The notes: generated by a model not told the origin, from the letters alone. DNA of 48,942 bases from JBNKFQ01 sp050289385 (GCA_050289385.1 JBNKFQ010000083.1:1-48942), one strand, 5' to 3'. Shown: positions 1 through 8,509, numbered from the stretch's first letter. Translations and numbers: made by a program.

Positions 1-135
1 GAAAGTAAGCGTAAAGAAGTCGTGCGAGATATAAATGCATGGTTAAAGTCAAAGCTCAGCAACCCTGACAAATCAATACAGCCGACCGCTAAAGCGTCGC
101 CTGATTCAGACGTTGCATTCAATAAAACCAAATGA
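1..135 (+). CDS. C-terminal end of an unidentified protein (partial)
   Basis: Reading frame 1 is open from the first base to a TGA at 133-135 and encodes 44 residues; the start lies outside the window. The visible part is charged, with a short amphipathic stretch (RDINAWLKSKL) followed by a polar tail. A helix of this kind ends many alpha/beta hydrolases, but that is only a resemblance. The stop lies 14 bases before the next start codon, so the two genes may be co-transcribed. Base composition is AT-richer than in the rep gene beyond. I do not recognise the family. Confidence 0.5.
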   Translation, partial: ESKRKEVVRDINAWLKSKLSNPDKSIQPTAKASPDSDVAFNKTK

Positions 136-149
136 GGAGTAGCAACAAA

Positions 150-533
150 ATGAATGGAACATTTCAAATCACTGGCTGGGATGAAACGCCCTATATTGAA
201 GGTGACGATGGCTCGAAGAAGAGCCATGCAAAAATCGCACAAGCATATAGCGGTGTTATCAACGGTTCTAGCGAGCTTCAATACTTGATGTCTTATCAAT
301 CAGAGGCATCAGCGGTATTTGTTGGCTTCGAAGTAATTACAGGGGAAGTCAATGGAAAATCAGGTAGTTTTACACTTCAACACAATGGGAAGTTCGAAAA
401 TGGGGTAGCGAGTAGTAAATTTACTGTTGTGCCTAACTCAGGTACTGGTGAGCTAACAAATATTGAAGGTAATGGTTCATTTAAATCTGGTGAATCGGGT
501 AAGGCTGACTATGAGCTGGCAATCAATGCATAA
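150..533 (+). CDS. DUF3224 family protein
   Basis: A protein of 127 residues. The ATG at 150 is preferred over the ATG at 132 because GAGGAG at 135-140 sits nine bases before it. The sequence fits the DUF3224 pattern known from small bacterial proteins: an N-terminal GTFQITGWDE strand, a central yl-s-v-G-e-i-t-G-k-G-sF segment, and a C-terminal VVPNSGTGELTNIEGNGSF motif. The family is predicted to be a small all-beta (calycin-like) fold with no established biochemical role. There is no signal peptide and no cysteine. It follows a partial gene by 14 bases and is separated from rep, on the other strand, by about 175 noncoding bases. Its AT-rich composition suggests later acquisition. Confidence 0.75.
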   Translation: MNGTFQITGWDETPYIEGDDGSKKSHAKIAQAYSGVINGSSELQYLMSYQSEASAVFVGFEVITGEVNGKSGSFTLQHNGKFENGVASSKFTVVPNSGTGELTNIEGNGSFKSGESGKADYELAINA

Positions 534-709
534 CAAGCGCCATCACGCAGATTTAACATTTATGTGTTGCACATACGCATTTTACCGAATTTGGTGCTCA
601 GACAATATTTCCTGCTTCCTGATAATCAGTAGCAATTTTCAAAATTGATCCATTTTATCCAAAGTAAGTCGCGCCTATGGTTAGCCCCTACCAAGGCGCC
701 TGGAAACAA

Positions 710-2719
710 TCAAGCAAACAAATCTTTCAAGGCATTCAATGATTGTTTGCCCTTTTCTTTTACCGCTTCGGGATTTGCTTCACCAAAACCTTCCCGCTCG
801 ATATCACTTTGTGGTATTTCGTCCAGAAAACGACTCGGCGTAGTATCCATGATTTCACCAAACTGCTTGCGTCTGCCAGCCAGCGTCATGGTCAGGCTTT
901 GGCGAGCGCGAGTAATACCGACGTAAGCCAGGCGGCGTTCCTCTTCGATATTGTCTTCATCAATGCTGGTCCGGTGCGGTAACAGATTTTCTTCCATGCC
1001 AATAATAAAAACATGGGGAAACTCTAACCCCTTGGATGCGTGCAGCGTCATCAATTGCACCTTGTCGTCCGCGGACTCTTCTTCCTGCCGTTCCAGCAGA
1101 TCGCGTAATACCAGCTTGGCTACAGCGCTTTCTACCTGACGATCCCCCTGGTCTTCCCCTTTTTCCAGAGTATTTTTTAATTGCTCTACCAGAAAATTAA
1201 CGTTATTGAATCTCGTTTCGGCGACCTTGCCGCTGCTGGCATTGGTGTATAACCAGCCTTCGTAATCGATATCGCTGATCATTTCGCGAATGGCGGCAAC
1301 TGCGTCGTCACCCGCAAGATTGCGCTGTACATTTTGCAGCCAGTGCCGAAAACGGCGAAGCCGTTCCAGGTTTTGTGCGGGCACACGTTCACTCAAACCC
1401 ACCTCATCTATGGCGCTAAACAGGGAAATATGGCGCTCATTGGCATATTCGCCCAGTTTTTCCAGAGTGGATGCACCGATCTGGCGACGCGGTGTATTAA
1501 TAATTCGCAAAAAAGCGTTGTCGTCGTCAGTGTTTATCAACAACCGCAAATACGCCATGATGTCCTTGATTTCGGCGCGGGCAAAGAACGATGTGCCGCC
1601 CGAAAGCTGGTAAGGCACTCCTTGTGCCTGCAGTTTCAGTTCAAGAATACGTGACTGGTGATTGCCCCGGTACAAAATGGCAAAGTCGCGAAAATGGCAG
1701 TGCTTTTTCAGCCGCATATCCAGAATTTCATTCACTACTCGCTCGGTTTCAGACTCCTCGTTGGTACAGCGAATCAGTCGCAACGGCTCGCCAAAACCGA
1801 GTTCACTCCACAAGTTTTTCTCAAATACATGAGGGTTATTGGCGATCAGGGTGTTGGCCGCTTTCAGAATGCGAGCGGTTGAACGGTAATTCTGTTCCAG
1901 TTTAATCAATTCCAGGTTGGGGTAATCCTGTTGCAGTCGCGCCAGGTTTTCCGGCCGCGCGCCGCGCCAGGCGTAAATTGACTGATCGTCATCGCCCACT
2001 ACCGTCATCGCCCCGCGTGAGCCGACAATTTGCTTTACCAGTTCGTATTGGGCCAGATTGGTGTCCTGGTATTCGTCTACCAGCAGGTAGCGAATTTGTC
2101 GCTGCCACTTTGCCAAAATGTTTGGGTGATCGGTAAACAGTTGCGCCGGAATCAGAATCAGGTCGTCAAAGTCCACCGCGTTGTAGGCTCGCAGCGCCTG
2201 GGTGTAGCGCTGATAAATCATGGCGATGGTCTGTTCGCCATTGCTTTGTGCTTTCGACATGGCCATTTGCGGGCACAACAGATCGTTCTTCCAGTTGGAA
2301 ATCTGGTGTTGTACCCGGTCCAAATGTTCGGCATCCAGTTCCGAGTCGCGCAGCATCAGTTCCTTGAGCAAGGCTTTGGAATCGTCGGCGTCAAAAATGG
2401 AAAACCCTGCCTTGAAGCCCAGAGTTTTGATTTCGCGCCGAATAATATTGAGCCCCAGATTGTGAAAGGTAGATACAGTGAGCCCGTGACAGGCTTTTCC
2501 CTCCACCAGCTTGCCGACACGCTCCTTCATCTCCCGCGCGGCCTTGTTAGTGAAGGTAACCGCAGCAATATGGCGGGCACTGATGCCGCATTGTTCGATC
2601 ATCCAGGCAATTTTACGAGTGATAACGCTGGTTTTGCCCGACCCCGCGCCCGCAAGCACCAGCAGTGGTCCGTCGATATAGTGCACGGCGTCTTTTTGTT
2701 GAGGGTTGAGTCGTGTCAC
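710..2719 (-). CDS. rep: ATP-dependent DNA helicase Rep
   Basis: A superfamily 1A 3'-5' helicase that clears proteins ahead of the replication fork and helps restart forks. Motif I is GAGSGKT near residue 26 and motif II is LVDEYQDT. Motif III (VGDDDQSIYAWRGARP), motif IV (LEQNYRS) and motif VI (EERRLAYVGITRA) are all intact. The phrase HIAAVTFTNKAAREMKERVG near the N-terminus is typical of Rep rather than UvrD. The frame is open to an ATG at 2755, but the GTG at 2719 gives VTRLNPQQ, which matches the usual MSRLNP/MRLNP start, so it is preferred; neither start has a clear ribosome site. Length is about 669 residues against 670 usual. It is transcribed away from the cysteine synthase gene. Confidence 0.95.
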   Translation of the reverse strand: MTRLNPQQKDAVHYIDGPLLVLAGAGSGKTSVITRKIAWMIEQCGISARHIAAVTFTNKAAREMKERVGKLVEGKACHGLTVSTFHNLGLNIIRREIKTLGFKAGFSIFDADDSKALLKELMLRDSELDAEHLDRVQHQISNWKNDLLCPQMAMSKAQSNGEQTIAMIYQRYTQALRAYNAVDFDDLILIPAQLFTDHPNILAKWQRQIRYLLVDEYQDTNLAQYELVKQIVGSRGAMTVVGDDDQSIYAWRGARPENLARLQQDYPNLELIKLEQNYRSTARILKAANTLIANNPHVFEKNLWSELGFGEPLRLIRCTNEESETERVVNEILDMRLKKHCHFRDFAILYRGNHQSRILELKLQAQGVPYQLSGGTSFFARAEIKDIMAYLRLLINTDDDNAFLRIINTPRRQIGASTLEKLGEYANERHISLFSAIDEVGLSERVPAQNLERLRRFRHWLQNVQRNLAGDDAVAAIREMISDIDYEGWLYTNASSGKVAETRFNNVNFLVEQLKNTLEKGEDQGDRQVESAVAKLVLRDLLERQEEESADDKVQLMTLHASKGLEFPHVFIIGMEENLLPHRTSIDEDNIEEERRLAYVGITRARQSLTMTLAGRRKQFGEIMDTTPSRFLDEIPQSDIEREGFGEANPEAVKEKGKQSLNALKDLFA

Positions 2720-2849
2720 AAACAGGCTCAGGCGATAATTCAGGAAGCGGCGCATTCTAGCAAAATCTGAGTGATTACACAGTTGATCAATTCAAAGCCT
2801 GGCGACAGCGTGATAGCATGCAAAAAGTCGTTTTTGCGGGTATTGCCCA

Positions 2850-4331
2850 ATGAACAAGATCTATCAGCGCGTAAGTGACTGTATTGGCAACACGCCGATC
2901 ATCAAAATCAACAAGCTCGCTCCCAGAGGGGTGAACCTTTACGTCAAGGTTGAATCCTTCAACCCGATGGGGTCAGTAAAGGATCGCCTGGCATTGGGTG
3001 TGATTGAAGCAGCGGAAAAAAGCGGCGAATTGACACCGGGCCAAACTATTGTTGAGGCAACCAGTGGCAACACGGGCATTGGGCTGGCCATGATTTGCGC
3101 CGAGCGCGGTTATCCGCTGGTGGTAACCATGGCCGAAAATTTCAGCGTTGAACGCCGCAAAATGATGCGTTACCTGGGTGCCAAAGTGGTTCTCACACCG
3201 GCTTCGGAAAAAGGCTCTGGCATGGTCGCCAAGGCGGATGAGCTGGCCAAAAAACACGGCTGGTGGCAAAGCAAGCAGTTTGAAAATCCTGCCAACGCCG
3301 ATATTCACCGCCGTACTACGGCACCGGAAATCCTGGAGGCTTTCGACGGGCAGCGACTGGACTATTGGGTAAGTGGTTTTGGCACTGGTGGAACTCTCAA
3401 CGGTGTAGCCAGTGTGTTAAAGGAAAAAAGCCCGCAGACGCGCGTTGTGGTCTGCGAACCGGATAATTCACCAATACTGGCCAGTGGTATAGCACAAGAA
3501 CGCCACGCAGACGGTTCCCACAGTGCGAGTCACCCCTTGTTTCGTCCCCACCTGATGCAGGGTTGGTCTCCGGATTTTATCCCGGTGCTGGCAGAGGAGG
3601 TGATGCAAAACAGTTTAATTGATGAATTTGTTGCGGTAGCGGGTGAAGACGCTCTGACTTACTCACGTCGACTGGCCCGCGAGGAAGGTATTTTTGTCGG
3701 TATCAGCAGTGGTGCTACCTTCGCCGGGGCACTGCAAGTTGCCGAGCGAGCAGAACCGGGTAGTAACATTGTGTGTATGTTGCCCGACACTGGTGAGCGT
3801 TACCTGTCTACTCCACTGTTTGACGATATCGCCATTGACATGAACGATGAGGAAATTGCCCTTTCCCGGTCTACCGAGTCCTATCGTTTTGACAAAAGCG
3901 GCAGCGGTGTGACGGCACCGGAGAGCAAAGAGATTCCACCCCATATTCTTGAGGAATTTACGCAAACCATTAACGACCCATCGCAACCGGTGGTGTTATT
4001 TGCTCTGGAGTGGTGCGAATTCTGCTGGAGCGTGCGCAAGTTGCTGGCGCAATATGACATACCTTTCCACTCTGTGGATCTGGATTCGGTGACTTATCAG
4101 CAAGATATGCGTGGCGGCCGGTTGCGCGAAGCACTGAATCAGCACACCGGCTGGAATACACTGCCGCAAATTTTTATCGGCGGTCAATTTCTCGGAGGTT
4201 GCACCGATTTATTTGAGGCGCTAAAGGATGGCAGTTTAGCGGCCAAACTGGAGAAGCACGGAATTGAGCCGCGCAAGGATATTGATATAGACCCGTACAG
4301 TCTGTTGCCGGGTTGGCTGCATCCTCGTTAA
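2850..4331 (+). CDS. Cysteine synthase (CysK/CysM family) fused to a C-terminal glutaredoxin domain
   Basis: A PLP-dependent beta-replacement enzyme making cysteine from an activated serine and a sulfur donor. Residues 1-340 form the fold-type II domain: PLP lysine K44 in NPMGSVKDR, the substrate loop TSGNTG, the phosphate loop GFGTGGT, and LPDTGERYLST near the domain end. After a charged linker (about 345-370), residues 375-470 form a glutaredoxin-like domain with the dithiol motif WCEFC (388-392) and the TLPQIFIGGQFLGG segment that carries the cis-proline and glutathione-binding glycines. CysM-type enzymes using thiosulfate make S-sulfocysteine, which glutaredoxins can reduce, so the fusion may join the two steps; this is inference. 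It stands alone between rep and comM. Whether it is CysK-like or CysM-like by substrate is not settled. Confidence 0.85.
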   Translation: MNKIYQRVSDCIGNTPIIKINKLAPRGVNLYVKVESFNPMGSVKDRLALGVIEAAEKSGELTPGQTIVEATSGNTGIGLAMICAERGYPLVVTMAENFSVERRKMMRYLGAKVVLTPASEKGSGMVAKADELAKKHGWWQSKQFENPANADIHRRTTAPEILEAFDGQRLDYWVSGFGTGGTLNGVASVLKEKSPQTRVVVCEPDNSPILASGIAQERHADGSHSASHPLFRPHLMQGWSPDFIPVLAEEVMQNSLIDEFVAVAGEDALTYSRRLAREEGIFVGISSGATFAGALQVAERAEPGSNIVCMLPDTGERYLSTPLFDDIAIDMNDEEIALSRSTESYRFDKSGSGVTAPESKEIPPHILEEFTQTINDPSQPVVLFALEWCEFCWSVRKLLAQYDIPFHSVDLDSVTYQQDMRGGRLREALNQHTGWNTLPQIFIGGQFLGGCTDLFEALKDGSLAAKLEKHGIEPRKDIDIDPYSLLPGWLHPR

Positions 4332-4384
4332 ACCCTGAAGGTCGATTGGAGTTGATTACACCGGGAGCCGTCTATTCATTCAAT

Positions 4385-5878
4385 CTATTCACTGTTTGAA
4401 AGCCGATATCCCACGGCTTCGGAAAGGTGCGCGTTGTCCAGCGTTTCAGCGCCAGCCAGATCGGCAATGGTGCGAGCAACCTTGAGTATGCGGTGATAGC
4501 CGCGAGCCGATAAGCCCAGACGCTGAATAGCTGCCTCCAGCCAACTTTTCTGGGTAGTGGTCAAGCGACAGAGTTTTGCCAGTTCGGTGTTGTTCAGGTC
4601 CGCGTTTATCTTGCCAAAACGTTGCAGTTGTATTTGCCGCGCCCGGTTTACCCGCTCTCTCACCTGGGCACTGCTTTCCGCTTTTTGTCCGGATTGGGTA
4701 AGTTGTCCCTTTTTGAGTGCCGACACCTGTACCTGCAGATCAATGCGATCCAGCAGTGGGCCGGAAATCTTGAGGCTGTAACGGCGAATCTGGCTTGGTG
4801 AGCAACGGCAGCGTTCGCTACCGAGAAAACCGCAAGGGCAGGGGTTCATGGCGGCAACCAGTTGAAAGTTGGCAGGATAACGAGCGTAGGTTTTGGCGCG
4901 GGCTATCATGATTTCGCCTGACTCCAGAGGCTCGCGCATGACTTCCAGCGCCTTGCGTGGAAATTCTGGCAGTTCATCCAGAAATAACACGCCATAGTGT
5001 GCCAGGGATATCTCTCCCGGGCGGGGGCTACTGCCGCCACCCACCAATGCAGTTGGCGAAGCGGTGTGGTGTGGTGCGCGAAAGGGCCGAACATAAAAAT
5101 AGTCACGTACACCACAGCCAGCAACAGAGTGAATGGCGGCAACTTCCAGAGCTTCTGACTCCTGCAAGTTGGGCAATATACCGGGCAGTCGGCTGGCAAG
5201 CATGGTTTTGCCGGTGCCGGGTGGGCCGCTGAATAGCAAATTGTGGCCACCGGCTGCGGCTAGTTCCAGGGCTCGCTTGGCCTGATGCTGGCCGATAACA
5301 TCTTGCAGGTCGTTGTCCTTGTCGGCGAAGGTTTTTACTTGCAGTGGCTGGGCCGGTGTCAGTGAAGTGTTGCCTTGCAATTGTGCACACACATCGAGCA
5401 AATGCCGGGCCGGAAGCACTTCGGTTTGGCTGCTGATGGCGGCCTCGCTGCCGTTATTGGCCGGTAGCACAAGTTTGCGCTCACTTTTGCCACAGGCGAC
5501 GGAGGCAGGGAGCACACCTTCTATCGGGCGCAGTTCGCCAGAGAGCGCAAGTTCGCCAATAAATTCGTATGGACCCAGGTTGTGAATCGGAACCTGCCCG
5601 GATGCAGCGAGAATGCCGAGGGCGATTGGCAGGTCAAAACGACCGCCTTCCTTGGGCAAATCAGCCGGTGCAAGGTTGATGGTGATACGGCGTGCGGGAA
5701 ATTCCAGGTGAGAGTTGAGAATGGCGCTGCGAACGCGGTCCTTGCTCTCTTTGACCGCCGCTTCGGGCAGGCCCACGATTGACAGGCCGGGCAGGCCATT
5801 GGATAAATGAACTTCGACCGTTACCAGAGGTGCATCAATGCCCGCTCGGGCGCGCGTGTGAACAACAGCGAGTGTCAT
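4385..5878 (-). CDS. comM: YifB/ComM family AAA+ ATPase (Mg-chelatase-like)
   Basis: A protein of 497 residues with the three-part layout of the YifB/ComM family. The N-terminal Lon-protease-like (S16) domain covers residues 1-165. The AAA+ Mg-chelatase domain has Walker A GPPGTGKT at 218-225 and Walker B LFLDELPEF. The C-terminal helical domain begins after the family's cysteine cluster (NPCPCGFLGSERCRC). In naturally competent bacteria ComM is a hexameric helicase that promotes branch migration during integration of incoming DNA; elsewhere its role is less clear. It reads in the same direction as ubiK, whose stop is 53 bases upstream. Its 3' end meets the cysteine synthase gene tail to tail with 53 bases between. 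Confidence 0.93.
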   Translation of the reverse strand: MTLAVVHTRARAGIDAPLVTVEVHLSNGLPGLSIVGLPEAAVKESKDRVRSAILNSHLEFPARRITINLAPADLPKEGGRFDLPIALGILAASGQVPIHNLGPYEFIGELALSGELRPIEGVLPASVACGKSERKLVLPANNGSEAAISSQTEVLPARHLLDVCAQLQGNTSLTPAQPLQVKTFADKDNDLQDVIGQHQAKRALELAAAGGHNLLFSGPPGTGKTMLASRLPGILPNLQESEALEVAAIHSVAGCGVRDYFYVRPFRAPHHTASPTALVGGGSSPRPGEISLAHYGVLFLDELPEFPRKALEVMREPLESGEIMIARAKTYARYPANFQLVAAMNPCPCGFLGSERCRCSPSQIRRYSLKISGPLLDRIDLQVQVSALKKGQLTQSGQKAESSAQVRERVNRARQIQLQRFGKINADLNNTELAKLCRLTTTQKSWLEAAIQRLGLSARGYHRILKVARTIADLAGAETLDNAHLSEAVGYRLSNSE

Positions 5879-5931
5879 GTTTCATCCTTGATTGTTGTCG
5901 GGCTGTTTTCCGTGCCCATGTATTGCCAATA

Positions 5932-6183
5932 CTACGACGGTTTACGTTGGGCTTCCAGTTCCGCTACCACCTTTTCCAGCGCTTCCAGGCGTTCCCGAGT
6001 GCGCAGCAATACGGCTTTCTGCGCATCAAATTCTTCTCGAGGCACCAGGTCCAGTTTATTGAATGCCGTTTGCATGGCAGCGCGAATCTGCTGGCGCAAT
6101 TCCTCACCAATGGCCGAGGCACCCGGGCCGAGAGTGGAATTGAACTGCTTGAGGAATTGGTCAAATAACTCGTTGGGTTGCAT
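5932..6183 (-). CDS. ubiK: Ubiquinone biosynthesis accessory factor UbiK (YqiC/BMFP)
   Basis: A protein of 83 residues, the usual family length. It has an amphipathic N-terminal half (LFDQFLKQFNSTL) and a C-terminal coiled coil (FDAQKAVLLRTRERLEALEK) that form the BMFP trimer. In E. coli UbiK binds UbiJ and lipids and is needed for efficient aerobic ubiquinone synthesis. The order ubiK then comM on one strand, with glnK divergent, matches the pseudomonad neighbourhood. The 105 bases to glnK should hold both promoters; I could not assign them. Confidence 0.9.
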   Translation of the reverse strand: MQPNELFDQFLKQFNSTLGPGASAIGEELRQQIRAAMQTAFNKLDLVPREEFDAQKAVLLRTRERLEALEKVVAELEAQRKPS

Positions 6184-6288
6184 TGATGCGGGCCTCCAAA
6201 TAGAGCGATTTTATATGAATCAGCGTGAAAAAACCGGTGGCTCATAGTATCTTTGTTGCCGGAATCAAATTCGGGACAGTCAGGTATT

Positions 6289-6627
6289 ATGAAACTGGTT
6301 ACTGCGATTATTAAGCCATTCAAACTCGACGATGTGCGCGAAATGTTGGGGGATATGGGGGTGCAGGGCATTACGGTTACCGAGGTGAAAGGCTTTGGTC
6401 GCCAAAAAGGGCACACCGAGCTGTATCGTGGCGCTGAGTATGTGGTGGATTTTCTGCCCAAGGTAAAGCTGGAAATTGCCATTAGTGACGATCGGGTAGA
6501 TCAGGTGGTGGAAGTCATTACCAAAGCCGCCGCAACCGGCAAAATTGGTGATGGCAAGATTTTTATTTCCAGCCTGGAAGAAGTGATTCGAATTCGTACC
6601 GGGGAGACGGGCGAAAACGCGGTTTGA
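6289..6627 (+). CDS. glnK: Nitrogen regulatory protein P-II (GlnK/GlnB)
   Basis: A protein of 112 residues from the ATG at 6289; the frame is open further upstream, but MKLVTAIIKPFKLDDV is the standard P-II N-terminus. The T-loop has the uridylylation tyrosine Y51 in RGAEYVVDF. The B-loop (TGKIGDGKIF) and C-loop (IRIRTGE) are intact, so binding of ATP, ADP and 2-oxoglutarate is expected. P-II trimers control glutamine synthetase adenylylation and NtrB, and GlnK also gates AmtB. The position next to ubiK-comM is that of glnK in pseudomonads, where amtB follows; here no amtB follows, only a repeat element and a SIMPL gene. GlnK versus GlnB cannot be decided by sequence alone. Confidence 0.93.
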   Translation: MKLVTAIIKPFKLDDVREMLGDMGVQGITVTEVKGFGRQKGHTELYRGAEYVVDFLPKVKLEIAISDDRVDQVVEVITKAAATGKIGDGKIFISSLEEVIRIRTGETGENAV

Positions 6628-6633
6628 TTATGG

Positions 6634-6780
6634 AAGTCGGAAGCCGGAAGTGACTCACGGCATTCGTGCCGTTCGGGTTGCACCCGCCTGCGGCGCCCAA
6701 AACGGCTCTCCTGCCGTTTTGTCGGAAGTTGGAAGCGCGGCTGTGGCCAAACACAGCCGGGCTCCAGATTCTTCCGACTT
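6634..6780. repeat. Hairpin-rich intergenic element bounded by inverted heptamer repeats
   Basis: The gap between glnK and the SIMPL gene is bounded by perfect 10-bp inverted repeats: AAGTCGGAAG at 6634-6643 and its complement at 6771-6780. Heptamers of the type G(T/C)(T/C)GGAA lie at both ends (GTCGGAA, GCCGGAA; GTCGGAA, GTTGGAA at 6721-6734). Three perfect hairpins lie inside: ACGGCA with a TTCG loop (6657-6672), AAAACGGC/GCCGTTTT (6699-6720) and CGGCTGTG/CACAGCCG (6738-6759). There is no coding potential. It looks like a composite palindromic repeat of the REP/BIME or MITE type, but I cannot name a family. Confidence 0.6.
6699..6720. terminator. Probable bidirectional terminator between glnK and the SIMPL gene
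   Basis: A perfect 8-bp stem, AAAACGGC and GCCGTTTT around a 6-base loop, gives an A-tract before and a T-tract after the stem on both strands. It lies between two convergent genes, as expected for a shared intrinsic terminator. The T-tract is only four bases, so termination may be partial. Confidence 0.5.
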
Positions 6781-6791
6781 GTGGCGTTTAT

Positions 6792-7520
6792 TTACTGTTT
6801 GATAATCAGGTCGAACACCACATAAACACTGTCCTTGAATGTGATCGTATCTGTTAAATAAACGCTCTGCTGTTCTGGCCGAGCTGCAGCAAATCGTGCC
6901 CCGAATCCTCGTGGATCCATAAGTATTGGGGTTTGTCCCTGATAATTAATGCGCAAGATCGGCCCCAGTTCCGCGTCGTACGCCTCCGCCAATTCTCTGG
7001 CCCGGGCTTTGGAATTTTCTACCGCCATGCGTTGCGCCTGCTGCCGCAGTTGGTCTTCTTTGGATGATTTGTAGTTAATGTTTTGTATGCCCTGAATATC
7101 CTGAGCCAATGCGACGTCCATAATGTTCGAGAGCTGATCGAGTTTGCGTACCGTGACCTGCAGGGTGCGAGACGCTTCATACCCCGAGAATCTCTGGCGA
7201 CCAGTGGTCCGGTCGTGCTCATAACGAGGTCTGGTGCTCAGGTTTGAGGCCACTATGTCCTTGTCGGCTATTTTAAATTTTTTGAGCGCAGACAAAAATT
7301 CGTTAACTCGTTTGTCTACTTCCTGTTTTGACGCTAACGCCTCCATGCGATTTGTGGTGACTTGCAAGTTCAGCTCGGCCATATCCGGTTTGGCTTCCAC
7401 CTTGCCTATGCCGTTGGTGGTAACGGTTCGCCGATTGTAAGTGTCTTGTATTAGTAACGTGCTTTGGGCAAATGTGCTGGCAGAGATCAGCAGAGTGAGA
7501 GATATCAGTAATATTTTCAT
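6792..7520 (-). CDS. Exported SIMPL domain protein (DUF541)
   Basis: A protein of 242 residues with a Sec signal peptide (KILLISLTLLISASTFA, predicted cut after about residue 19) and one SIMPL/DUF541 domain. The family signature is visible: TVTTNGIGKVEAKPDMAEL near the start and SKARARELAEAYDAELGP in the middle. The start has a strong ribosome site (AAAGGAGA, 5 bases before the ATG). Proteins of this family are periplasmic or outer-membrane associated. E. coli YggE is linked to oxidative stress, but no biochemical activity is settled. It stands alone downstream of xerC on the same strand, with 46 bases between. Confidence 0.85.
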   Translation of the reverse strand: MKILLISLTLLISASTFAQSTLLIQDTYNRRTVTTNGIGKVEAKPDMAELNLQVTTNRMEALASKQEVDKRVNEFLSALKKFKIADKDIVASNLSTRPRYEHDRTTGRQRFSGYEASRTLQVTVRKLDQLSNIMDVALAQDIQGIQNINYKSSKEDQLRQQAQRMAVENSKARARELAEAYDAELGPILRINYQGQTPILMDPRGFGARFAAARPEQQSVYLTDTITFKDSVYVVFDLIIKQ

Positions 7521-7566
7521 AAAAGTCTCCTTTCCTTGCTTTTGTAAATTTACATCCCGTTATCGA

Positions 7567-8481
7567 TCAATCATCCGAGGTCTTTTTCTGTGCCCTGGGG
7601 TGTGCCTTGTCGTATACCTTGGCCAGATGCTGGAAATCCAGATGCGTATATACCTGTGTAGTTGAGATATTCGCGTGGCCCAGTAGTTCCTGCACTGCGC
7701 GCAGATCGCTGCTGGATTCGAGCAAGTGGCTGGCAAAGGAGTGGCGCAGCATATGGGGGTGTACCTTGCCGGCCATACCCTGACTGATACTCAGTTGCTG
7801 CAATCGTTGCTGCACAGTGCGCGGTGCAATACGCCGGCCACGCTTGCCCAAAAACAGGGCTTCGCTGTCGTGCACCTGAATGTCGGCCCGTTGTTTCAGC
7901 CAGAGATGCAAGGCTTTGATGGCGTGGCTACCTATCGGTAATTCGCGGTCGCGATTGCCCTTGCCGGTGACCCGAACACTCTGGTCTTGCAAGTCAATAT
8001 CAGCCAGATTTATACCCACCAGTTCCGACAGGCGCAGGCCGGATGAGTAAAGCAGTTCCACCATGGCTCTGTCGCGGCAGGCGAGCCAGCTGTCGCCTTC
8101 GATGTTCAGGTATTGACCAACCTGGTCGGGGTCCAGGGTGTTGGGCAGTTTTTTCGGTGACTTTGGCGCGCTGATGCTGTGTGCCGGATTGGTTTTGATA
8201 CCGTGGTGTTTTACGCAGTATTGAAAAAAGGTACGCAAGGATGACAACCAGCGTTGCAGACTGCGCCCGGAAAGGCCCTTGCGGTGCAATTGACTGAGGC
8301 AAAGCCGCAGGTGATGCGAATCCACTTCGGAAATTTCCTGAATTCCCGCCGTCTGACAGTAGTCTTGCAATTTTTTCAGGTCGCGCAAGTAATTTGACAG
8401 GGTGTGAGGGGATAACTTGCGCTCGGAGCACAGATAGCGTTCAAAGCCAGTGAACTCTTTGTCAAACAGTGCTGCGCCCAT
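7567..8481 (-). CDS. xerC: Site-specific tyrosine recombinase XerC
   Basis: With XerD this protein resolves chromosome dimers at dif. It has 304 residues from the ATG at 8481, the normal length. An N-terminal SAM-like core-binding domain (about 5-90) precedes the catalytic domain (about 110-295). All six catalytic residues are visible: R150 (SGLRLSEL), K174 (TGKGNR), H243 and R246 (HMLRH), H269 (LLGHANISTT) and nucleophile Y278 (VYTHLD). The frame stays open 54 codons further upstream, but those codons are a translation of the 141-bp palindromic repeat and should not be annotated. The order DUF484 then xerC is conserved in gammaproteobacteria; here the pair is pushed apart by about 300 bases of repeats. 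Confidence 0.95.
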   Translation of the reverse strand: MGAALFDKEFTGFERYLCSERKLSPHTLSNYLRDLKKLQDYCQTAGIQEISEVDSHHLRLCLSQLHRKGLSGRSLQRWLSSLRTFFQYCVKHHGIKTNPAHSISAPKSPKKLPNTLDPDQVGQYLNIEGDSWLACRDRAMVELLYSSGLRLSELVGINLADIDLQDQSVRVTGKGNRDRELPIGSHAIKALHLWLKQRADIQVHDSEALFLGKRGRRIAPRTVQQRLQQLSISQGMAGKVHPHMLRHSFASHLLESSSDLRAVQELLGHANISTTQVYTHLDFQHLAKVYDKAHPRAQKKTSDD

Positions 8482-8509
8482 AGGGGACTCGCGGTTGATT
8501 ATGTCAGAG

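Noticed and set aside
532..700. Integron attC-like sequence after the DUF3224 gene (GCATAACAAGCGCC).
   Set aside because: The start resembles an attC site, but no matching GGCGCTTGTT-type partner or GTTRRRY core follows within 150 bases, and no second cassette is visible.
2030..2770. 246-codon frame antisense to rep.
   Set aside because: It opposes a conserved helicase gene throughout and shows no domain or ribosome site.
6184..6288. Sigma-54 promoter for glnK.
   Set aside because: TGGC and TTGC are present but their spacing is too long for a GG-N10-GC site.
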